From: Trachelipus rathkii
Lineage: Eukaryota; Arthropoda; Malacostraca; Isopoda; Trachelipodidae
Length of the DNA: 28,363 nucleotides
Direction: 5' to 3'
NCBI GenBank assembly: GCA_015478945.1
Contig: JABUQX010060040.1
Coordinates: 1-28,363, forward strand
The notes beneath the pieces were generated by a model. It worked only from the letters and a program-made list of their open reading frames with translations, was not told the origin of the DNA and ran no database searches. Positions 10,861 to 19,980 of this stretch are shown here, piece after piece (position 1 is the stretch's first letter; every line of letters starts with the position of its first letter). The position numbers were made by a program, and so were the translations under genes.

Positions 10861-11374
10861 GTAGCTTAGCTACTAATATTGATTATATCTAATTAATTAG
10901 CTTAATATTTATTATCTTAACAAATGTCTTTTATAACCATAAAAAAACTACACCGAGAATATAAACTGCAAGCTCAACTATTAAATGTCCTTGGCACACA
11001 CTTGACTAGAATCAAATTACAAAATATCAAAGAATTTGGGGAGTTGTATTAAAGCGGGATTTAAATCATTAAATTGAAAAGTGTAAGTTCAAATTTTAAC
11101 GCTAAATGTAGGAACTTGTAATTCATCGCACGATTTTTATGTATTAAAAAAACAAAGTGGACCTAAAGATTATTAACAAAAAACAGATAAAATAAAATAT
11201 GGCGCGATACAGAAACAAACAATGTTTTGAACTAGATGTTACACCTGTAGATAACCCTTCTTCAGAACAAGTAGCAATGTTTGTTATTGAGTTCCTTAAA
11301 TGTAACCAGTATTCAAAACATCACTCTTCCTACCTTCACCAAAATATGTATAAATAAATAACATATAACAACAC
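10861..11374. other. decayed inter-domain stretch of the BEL-like relic
   Basis: This lies between the gag-like and protease-like pieces. Short plus-strand frames such as LLNVLGTHLTRIKLQNIKEF (about 10979-11040) fit retroelement coding, but stops are frequent. No domain can be named. Confidence 0.3.
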
Positions 11375-11932
11375 GACTTGAGGGTTGTTGGATTTTGCTG
11401 GGTCTGGAAATAAATTTATATGCAAGACATTAGCAAAAGAAAATTAAGATATAAGGTTGTACAGTCTGAAATAATGCTTAAAATAAATATTCAATATGAA
11501 AGAAATATTATAGAAACTTCTATTATAGAAATTGATGTAAAATAAACAAATAAAAATAAGAGTATTGTAGCAGCTGTAGTTCCTTCAATACAAACCAGAG
11601 TGAATATACCTTTCCCTCAAATTGTAAAGGCATTTGATGAACAAAAAATACCCTTAGCTGATAAGCACCTAAGAAATAAAAATAATAGGGAAATCCATAT
11701 ACTATTAGGTGTGAATGGAGCCCACATACTACCAATAAATGCATGTTCATTTTTTTGGGTTAACACCAACATCTCACTTTATATTACAGCTTCTTTAGGA
11801 ATTTTATTAGCTGGGGATTTTAATAAATTAATAAAAAATTATTGCCATATGTTGAAGTATGTGAAGAAATTTACAGAGCAGGCCGACTTACTCGGAAAAA
11901 ATGTCAAAATTGAGAATAAGAATTGAATGACT
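11375..11932 (+). pseudogene. BEL/Pao-like protease and post-protease relic
   Basis: At 11384 the frame reads LLDFAGSGNKFI, matching the LLD(S/T)GS..SFI active-site loop of retroelement aspartic proteases with an insertion of two residues. Downstream, the clean frame 11600-11926 carries VKAFDEQKIPLADKHLRN, IHILLGVNGAHILP and ASLGILLAGD. These parallel the LAD....(I/V)D(I/L)LIG.D and T..GW(I/V)LSG blocks that follow the protease in BEL/Pao polyproteins. Frames differ between the two parts and stops intervene. Reverse transcriptase and integrase are not seen downstream, so the copy is truncated or was never complete here. Confidence in 'LTR retroelement' is better than in 'BEL/Pao'. Confidence 0.5.
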
Positions 11933-12124
11933 AGAAATGGGATTACTCAAATTTCATCTCTAGTTCGAAATAAAATACTAGCTTGAATTGATGACCGATT
12001 AGTAGATAAAATTAAAAGATTATTAAATTATTAAAATTTATAATACTTCTCTTATTTTATATTATTTCTTTCTGTTCTCACTCCAAGATCCGGTCGGGAG
12101 GCTATAGTTAAGCCTTCTGGCCTA
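11933..12124. other. short spacer, nothing recognised
   Basis: AT-rich to about 12070, then a more balanced composition begins. Confidence 0.4.
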
Positions 12125-12388
12125 TTAATGGAGCTCTTGATTGACCTGAGAGGGTTCCAAGATCAAGAATTCACCATCGTCTGAATCAGTTTTGATCATT
12201 TCAGATAATTTTTTATCATTTCGCAGATGACCCCCATTTGCATTGTATTTATTATTTAATTCTTCACTCCCTACGATGGTTGCGTTGGGGTCTACGCATG
12301 GGCCGTGCGCGTGAGCATGATTGTCGTCCGTATCCGCTAAAAATCCTATTTGCTTGCTTCTCTTGCAGCGCCTATCCAGGACTTTCAT
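12125..12388 (-). CDS. hypothetical small ORF or last exon, 87 residues
   Basis: A minus-strand frame with mixed composition unlike its AT-rich surroundings. It starts MKVLDRRCKRSKQ and ends in an acidic segment, KTDSDDGEFLILEPSQ, before TAA. GEFLIL after acidic residues has the form of an LC3-interacting (LIR) motif, which is short and easily chance. An AG lies just upstream of the ATG and could be a splice acceptor. I do not recognise a family. It may be a terminal exon of a host gene, a retrocopy fragment or a chance frame. A plus-strand frame overlapping it (12238-12459) is its shadow. Confidence 0.22.
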   Translation of the reverse strand: MKVLDRRCKRSKQIGFLADTDDNHAHAHGPCVDPNATIVGSEELNNKYNANGGHLRNDKKLSEMIKTDSDDGEFLILEPSQVNQELH

Positions 12389-12459
12389 TCACTATCAGGT
12401 TACGCGGCGTGTGTGAGTTGTACGTGTTACATATTATACTCACGATTATTCACGTTTAA

Positions 12460-14100
12460 TAATACGATGAGTGAAGGTCACATGATGTGATCACTGAAAG
12501 CACATTCATAACCCGATGTATATGTATTTTGCTACGGACCGGGAGGCAGTTGGTTAGTCTACATTGCTGATCAACTCCTTGTCGCGCTTTCTTCGAAGCA
12601 GGCTTCTATCATCTGTTCTTAGGTCTTTCCATCTTATTCTCCTTCGAAAGTTGTATCCATACGGTTTTACTGGACCGTTCATCTAGTTTTGCTCTTGAAT
12701 GAAATGAACTGATTTAAAATGACACCATTCTGAATATACCTTTATATATTGTGTGCCTATAGACTTCAGCAAACATTTTTCTTTTTGTGTAAATGTATGT
12801 ATAGGAGTGACTTATTAGTAGTCATGATCAGATTGAGGTGTGTAATGTTCCTTACATCGTTAGTCTTGTTGATATTGTTACTCTTGTCGATGCGTTTTTA
12901 GCATGAGACGTGTAAATTTCGTCCATGTAATTAATTTAAAGCTTTGTTTTAAAAATTTCAGTAATTCCTAGCTTTTGTAGAGTCAGCGATCAGCATACTT
13001 CTTTGCACGTGCGTGAACTGAATGCTGTGTCTCGATTTCAAATTATTGGCTCAGAAGTATTTGTTTAGAAATAGGTGGGGATTGATCACGTTTTCGAGCG
13101 CTTTTATTTCGATGCAATGTTGTGACCTGTTTACTTTGGACGAAGTGCTCATGTAGATATCTTGTCTTATCATTTCGCATGTTACGTAGGAAGAGGGTGC
13201 TTTTATGATTATACAGAATTAATTTACTTGCTTGATCTTCTATAAGATCCAAATCATTGGGAGGAGATCGATTTGTCGCGTTAGTCAACATTCTGATGGG
13301 ACATGCGAGCCCGGAATTGGAATTGGACGAAATTATTGGATATTTGGGAAACTAAGGAGTTGAAGGGAGAATGATAGTTGCAGTTAGTTAATAGTAGGCT
13401 CGTGGTAACTTTTATTTAGTTCTGGTAGAGACATAGTAGACATGAAGCTAATATTTGTCGAGCACGATTATTGCTCATTGTTACGCTAGTTAGTATTTTG
13501 TGGGGCGCGTATGAAATTGGTAATAAGGTAGAGCTTGCGCTTAATGACGAGTTGCGAAAGACCTAGATAGGTTATGCGATTACTATAAGATACAATTAGT
13601 AGTTCAGTGCGTTATTATTTTTAGTCGTACATCAGGCCTGATTCGCCTTGCGCAGTTCGTAGGCTGTTTACGTCTCGGTGCCGTGCTGTTTTGCTAAAAT
13701 TGATGCAAGTAAAACGTGTATGTAGTGCGATAATCTATAATAGCAATCTTTCTAACTCTATAGCCAGAAGGAAACGATTCTACTTTGTAATTAAAAGAGC
13801 GTGTAATTATGCTAGATTTCATCGACAGTCTCTTGCGCGTTCTGCATGTCTCTCCGTGTCATGAGTTTAGCCCATGATGAGGTTTATCACAACGGAGCAT
13901 GTCGCTGTAAGGAAGTGTGATAATTTTCAGAGCATAGTTGCCTATATTGGTAATATTTGTTTAGTTAAGCTACTACTAGAATTCTATGTTTATCTATTAT
14001 AGTAGTATAGTATAATGTATATCGTGATATAGGTTTAGTCGATTTATATACTCTAGATAATATAGTCTGATTAGCCTTCTCATTTATTTTATTGTGATTA
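12460..14100. other. intergenic sequence of more balanced composition, no recognised gene
   Basis: Less AT-rich than the regions either side, with no long frames. The 82-codon minus frame at 13043-13291 has no motif. Nothing repetitive was recognised by eye. Confidence 0.4.
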
Positions 14101-14720
14101 GTATAGGGGTGATTACTATGGTAGTAAGTTAATAAGTTGCAAGTATTGTGCGTGTGTATATTATGTTGAATATATATATTTGCGGAGTATGAAGTAGCGA
14201 CTTGACGTAATTTATATGATGATATTATATTATATTATAGCTAGTTATTATATATATGGTAGGGGGGTTGGGAGTAGGGGATAGGAGAGGGCGGAGCATG
14301 TTCGCAGGTGGGATTTGTCGATGGTTTAGTTTAATAAATTATATAGTTACATCGCTGGATTTTAGAGAGTGATAAGGAATGTTCTAAAAGCCGACGCTCC
14401 TTAGTGAGTACTAGTACTTTTTAGAATGTACTACGTTTGTATATTATATAGGCTCGATCCTTTCGTATTTTTTTCGTGTAAGAAAGGAGCTAGTATATGT
14501 ATTATATGTCGTATTGATTTATATCCATTATGTAGTTAGGGGTTAGATTCCTATTAGGGATATGTAGTTATAGTATATATTTATTAGTAGTGTGTATTAT
14601 TTATAGTATTTTAGTAGAGTTATTATGTGGATCATTAGTGGGTATTATTATTTATTTAGGCTGTTATAGCTAATTGTAGGTACTCTTATGGTTAGGTGAT
14701 GAACTTAATTAGGATTATAT
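14101..14720. other. G-over-C skewed, C-poor patch
   Basis: The plus strand is strikingly poor in C but not in G. Hand counts per 60 bp give 18 G to 3 C at 14101-14160, 13 G to 1 C at 14581-14640, and 14 G to 4 C at 14641-14700. It includes a G-tract cluster at 14262-14291. No gene is seen. Confidence 0.6.
14262..14291 (+). other. possible G-quadruplex motif
   Basis: Four G-tracts of at least three (14262-14267, 14270-14272, 14277-14280, 14289-14291) are separated by loops of 2, 4 and 8 bases. The last loop slightly exceeds the usual limit of 7. Confidence 0.4.
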
Positions 14721-15870
14721 GAGGAATAATTAATTTTTAGCACTGTTTTTTAATATGATTAGCAAGGTTTGACGCGCTTTTCTAAGTTCTAGACTTATTT
14801 AAGGTAAAATGAAAAAAAATACATTTTTTTTCTGTTCATAGGCGGGGCTATAGGCGCAGAGAATTGGTCTTTGCGCTTTGCGTTAGTCCGCCTTTTGCTA
14901 TTAAAATATTGCTCTGCGCTAATAGCGTCCTATCAAATTGATAGAAGCGCCTAGTGAGTTACGTATAGTTGCGTCTCACTGCGGTGTGGGCGCAAACGTC
15001 CAGCTCTGCCGCATTTCGTATATCTTTCACTGATTTATAATCTCTCTAGCATCAAATATGTCTCGTCGACATCTCCTTTGTACTACAACAGAAAGAATCA
15101 AGCATACTTTTCACTTTCGAACGCACCATCTACCTACCAACTTACTAGATGCTTAGTGGATTGACTATGCTATACTATAATATATTATTGATGCATCTTA
15201 ATGTCTGCTCTTTTTTCTTGGCCGCTAAAAAGCGGTCTGCTCAATCATATGGTTTCTAGAGAAATAGTGGATGTGTACCTCTTCGTAAAATTACAAGAAA
15301 CTTGTAGAAGCAATGTGGTCTTGACCAGTTCATGACACTTGCGAAATAGGATAACAAATAACAATAAAAGTTGCATCAAAAGAATCATATACAATGAATT
15401 TGAGTTTGTGTAGTTAATGGTAGGAATCAGGATCAACACGATAGCATTTTTCTTGACGAAGGGGATATATTTATTCTGGGGAAATTATCCGATTGGATCT
15501 GAGGTAAAAAGGAAGGAAGCTTCTATATTTGTTCAGGAAAGAATATAACCATGCTATATTGATATGAGGAAGATGAGATGGTTAGTTAGGGCTAGTGAAA
15601 AAATTAATACCCTTTTATAATGGTGGTGAAAAGTGATGGTAGTTAATTAATATATTAAATTTCATAGTAACACCCCTTCTTGAATAGGGCCCTGCCCGTG
15701 ACGTGTGTGAATTTGTAAAAATATAATAATATATATATATAGTATATACTATATTAAATCAAATTTAAATTTAATTTACTTTAAATTATTATATAAAAAA
15801 ATAAATTATTAAAAAATAATAAATATAATAAATATTATATATATATATTATATATTATTATAGCTATAAT
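14721..15870. other. intergenic sequence, nothing recognised
   Basis: No supported coding frame. The 64-codon minus frame at 15245-15439 has no motif. The last 150 bp are TA-rich. Confidence 0.4.
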
Positions 15871-15874
15871 ATTA

Positions 15875-15910
15875 GCGGGGGGTTGCAGGGGGGGGCGCAC
15901 TTGCCCCCCT
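15875..15910. repeat. G-run / C-run hairpin
   Basis: Two G runs (six and eight) separated by TTGCA are followed by CGCACTTG and then CCCCCC. The second G run and the C run can form a stem of six G-C pairs with an eight-base loop. Confidence 0.55.
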
Positions 15911-16199
15911 AAATCTTGGCGAAAATAAAATACAGAACCTTAGATGTTTACCAGACGACGTTTTTAAGGTTTATTAGTAGAAAAACTTAAAAAAAGATAC
16001 ATCATTCGATAGATACTGAAGGAGTATTACTAATTACACAACATACATTTTTTCTATAGGTTTAATGTGTTTTCGTTTTCATATTCTTTTTGGGGTTGAA
16101 GTCACTAGCTGGTGCCTGTTTGATCAGTCTAGTTCATCAGACAGTTATTTCTCCGTTGGAACTCTCAGTATGTCGATAGGATTTGGCGGTGTGCATATT

Positions 16200-16278
16200 G
16201 CTATATATTATATTATATATATATATTATAATATTATATTATATATATATATAAGTATATATAATATATATATTATAT

Positions 16279-16324
<46 letters not shown>
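16200..16324. repeat. imperfect (AT)n tract
   Basis: AT repeat broken by AA/TT dimers, becoming perfect over the last 40 bp. The overlapping frame at 16065-16325 is mostly repeat translation. Confidence 0.9.
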
Positions 16325-16747
<423 letters not shown>

Positions 16748-16838
16748 AAATTTTCTGGTGTGAGTGCCCAGTTTTTACAGCCAAGTGATTAATCTATCTT
16801 AATTAATGGCAAATTATATTTGACCCCACCTCTCTCTA

Positions 16839-16903
16839 TTATATATATATATATAATATTATATATATAATAGATATATATAATCTATATATATATATAA
16901 ATC

Positions 16904-16950
<47 letters not shown>

Positions 16951-16985
16951 TACCAATATAATTATATATACTATATAATTATATA
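16839..16985. repeat. imperfect (AT)n cluster
   Basis: Interrupted AT repeats with several short palindromes and one perfect block at about 16909-16948. Confidence 0.85.
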
Positions 16986-17720
16986 TACGTATGTGTCTCA
17001 ATTTTAAGCTTATATTTGCTTTAGGTTATTAATACAAACAATTATAATTTCATATTTTCGTGGATGAGGAAGTAGTTTTTTGCAGCCGCTTTTGAAAGAC
17101 AGAATTTCTTATATGCACTGCAGAGTTATTTGACGGGAGAGGTACGTTAAATAGGATTATCAAATTAATGTTGAAAGGTATAAAATATGTTGAAATTGAA
17201 AATGGTATAAATATAAAATCAATTAATGTTTATGTTTGTATTATCTAATGTTTATAATAACTATACCTATAAAAATATGTCATTATCAAAAAATATATCA
17301 TTAATGAGTGGAAAGTAATCACATTACTAATTATTTCTAATTATATTTTTATTATTTCCATTATATCTGTTTAATCGGTGTTACGATGCTTTCCAGGTTT
17401 TTTATTCTATGTTGAGTTGTATTAGAATTAGAAGACTCCCTTTGGAGCAAATAAAGTGTAATCAGAAGTTGAACTCATTGACCTTCTGCATGAAAGTAGT
17501 GCCCAACGGCAAATAATCTACATTGGCAACACTTGGAACCAGGATTAAGTGAATCGTGCTCCTGAAATGCATTGTCAGATGTCTGATGCCGAACCCTGCG
17601 CCGCCACTATACAACCACATAGAAGCCTCTGCCCGTCACACAGTGTCGAAAGACGCCAAAGTAAGGAGTCTAGATGCAATTAAATAAAATTTTGATTGCA
17701 TCTACTATAATTATAGTCTT
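16986..17720. other. spacer without recognised gene
   Basis: AT-rich to 17380. It is then more balanced (17430-17690), with CTGATGCCGAACCCTGCGCC as its most GC-rich part. No coding frame or known repeat was recognised. Confidence 0.4.
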
Positions 17721-17724
17721 TTCA

Positions 17725-17957
<233 letters not shown>

Positions 17958-18044
17958 TTATATGTTTCTAAAACGAAAGAAAATATAGAAAATAATGAAG
18001 TACTCTGGCCAGAGAAAAATTTAAGAAAAGAAAAAATTTTTTGA

Positions 18045-18067
18045 AAATTTATTATATTATATTATTA

Positions 18068-18116
<49 letters not shown>
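18045..18116. repeat. (TTA)n microsatellite
   Basis: An ATT/TTA trinucleotide tract of about 70 bp with a few dimer interruptions at its left end. Confidence 0.9.
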
Positions 18117-18117
<1 letters not shown>

Positions 18118-18720
18118 TCATTGTTTGGTTTTATCAATAGCACAATTCCACATTTATACGAATTTTATTATTTGCATTCCCATTACTCTATTATGAGCGG
18201 TAGTATTAAGATGTCTTTTATTGTATTTTTTGAAAAATATTTTAATACTAACACCATGATTATTTTAATTTCATTTTAATATTAAGGCATATTGATGGTG
18301 AAATCATATATGACTACGCACAAAGCGATTTCTAATTTTAAGGAAATCATAAAACTTGGGGGGAGAGGGAAGTAATTATAAAAGGTGAAATATATAGAAA
18401 GAAAAATAATTCTCTTATATTCCTTTATTCTCTTCTTCTCCTTCCTCTTACCAAATCGTGAGAAGGGAATTTTCTGTCCGCCACTTTGCCCACATACGCA
18501 TGCCACCAAAAGTAATTGTTCGTTTTCTTGTGCTGCGTTCGAATGAGAGCAGTGAATAAGCGAGCCACCGACTGAAATCGAACTCAGCCGAGCCACCCGC
18601 TCACACACACACACCCTCATAAGATTGGCACGAACGAAGCGAATACATACGCACCAAAAGCGGCAAGGGAAAATTCTAAAAAAACTCAGTTTCTTTTCTC
18701 ACTCTGAAAACTATTTTAAA
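18117..18720. other. spacer, nothing supported
   Basis: A 112-codon minus frame (18282-18620) begins in a (CA)n tract and lacks motifs, so it is not called. The segment 18460-18660 is more GC-rich, with a short (AC)n at 18602-18613. Confidence 0.4.
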
Positions 18721-18723
18721 ACC

Positions 18724-18734
18724 ATTTATATATA

Positions 18735-18794
<60 letters not shown>

Positions 18795-18829
18795 TATAGT
18801 AATATATATATATATATATATATATATTA
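18724..18829. repeat. (AT)n microsatellite, interrupted
   Basis: AT repeat of about 105 bp with AATAT and TAGTAAT interruptions. Confidence 0.92.
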
Positions 18830-18938
18830 AATAATTATATAAGTATAGTATGCTTACGGGCATATAATTGATATTATTTTTTGTGGGAATTTAAATAAAA
18901 GGCGTAGTATTAAGTGATAACTTAGATTTAAGTACATC

Positions 18939-18964
18939 TATTATATATATATTATATATATATA

Positions 18965-19024
<60 letters not shown>

Positions 19025-19069
19025 ATTATATATATATATAATAATATATATATATATTATATATATAAC
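18939..19069. repeat. (AT)n microsatellite, interrupted
   Basis: AT repeats with several TTA/AAT interruptions. It ends immediately before the duplicated leader of the Ty3/gypsy-like element. Confidence 0.92.
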
Positions 19070-19098
19070 AGAGATCGAAAAAGTTTAAAGGGGAATTT

Positions 19099-19346
19099 TT
19101 TTCTTTGAAAAAATTCTGTTTGAAATAACACAGCTTGAAGATACAATAACAGTGTATATGTCCTCAAAGAGAAGTCATGAGAGTAGTAGTGTGCAGTAAG
19201 TTCCGCAGTCAACATTTGTCGGAGTATTTATTTTTTTTGAAAATTCTGTTTGAAATAACACAGCTTGAAGATACAAACAGTGTATAGTCCTAAAAAGAGA
19301 AGTCAGAAGAGTAGTAGTAGTGGCAAGTAAGTTCAGCAGTCAACAT
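19099..19346 (+). repeat. tandem direct duplication in the leader/LTR of the gypsy-like element
   Basis: Two units of about 120 bp, 19099-19216 and 19224-19346, share AATTCTGTTTGAAATAACAC, AGCTTGAAGATACAA, ACAGTGTATA, AAGAGAAGTCA, GAGTAGTAGT, GCAGTAAGTTC(C/A)GCAGTCAACATTT. They differ by small indels. They lie 200-430 bp upstream of the gag start and are not repeated at the far end of the element within this window, so they are more likely leader or U5/enhancer sequence than an LTR pair. Confidence 0.7.
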
Positions 19347-19444
19347 TTTCGGGTTTCTAACACCAGTTGGAACTGTTGTTTAGATATTTTGCATCAATTT
19401 AAGCATATATATAGGGGCGCAAAGACATTTCGGTGCTTAAACGG

Positions 19445-19452
19445 TATATAAG
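19445..19452 (+). promoter_or_regulatory. TATA-box-like element upstream of gag
   Basis: TATATAAG lies 83 bp before the gag ATG, with a CATACAGT initiator-like site about 22 bp downstream. In LTR elements the promoter sits in the LTR. No primer-binding site can be fitted between here and the ATG, so the assignment is weak. Confidence 0.3.
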
Positions 19453-19534
19453 TGACAGAGTTCATACAGTAGGGATAGTTTAAGCGTTGTATTGACATAT
19501 TGTGCATTATTTCTGTAATTTGTTATAAAACAAA

Positions 19535-19980
19535 ATGGCGGATAATCAGAATTTAGATTTAGGAGATAATGGTAGTGTCGACGAAGAGAGAGATAGGCGA
19601 ATATGGAGTAACTGAGGATAGTATGAACGCAGGGCCATGGCCAAAACGCAGCACCGAGGGGGGGGCGGTGATCGAGACGCCATAACCAAGGTGGGAGACA
19701 ACCTCTTCCCTAGGGGTTTCCCTATCTCCAGCTTCTTTGGACCTAAGGACAGTCAGAACCCTTAATACCGCTCCCTTATGCCAGGCATCCCAAGTAGTAA
19801 GGGAGGAAGAACCTCCCCCGAAGGTCGAAACTCCACCCTATATGCAAAAGACAGTCGCGCTGGACAATACATTGAACTTACAATTGAAGCCTGCTACTGC
19901 ACAAACTGATGTAAAGAAGAAAGTTCGTAGAAATTGGGGTGGTGTCGAACCCCCACACCCCATATGGAAGCAAATGGGGG
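19535..19980 (+). pseudogene. gag: Ty3/gypsy-like gag, broken N-terminal part
   Basis: The likely original start is ATG 19535 in AAAATGGCG, reading MADNQNLDLGDNGSVDEERD and stopping at 19613-19615 after 26 codons. Coding-like sequence then continues in other frames, including a Pro-rich one at 19737-19975 (EEEPPPKVETPPYMQ; KKKVRRNWGGVEPPHP). A last shift at the G-run around 19976-19983 enters the main gag frame. Runs of seven or eight G at about 19660 and 19976 sit where frame changes are needed, so these breaks may be homopolymer sequencing errors and not true mutations. Confidence 0.6.

Noticed and set aside
13043..13291. 82-residue minus-strand ORF
   Set aside because: No recognisable motif, splice sites or homologous pattern.
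18282..18620. 112-residue minus-strand ORF
   Set aside because: It starts in a (CA)n tract, has no motif, and stop-free length alone is weak support.
19370..19400. Primer-binding site for the gypsy-like element
   Set aside because: TGGAACTGTTG after CACCAGT was considered, but its complement does not resemble a usual tRNA 3' end, and no LTR edge can be set.
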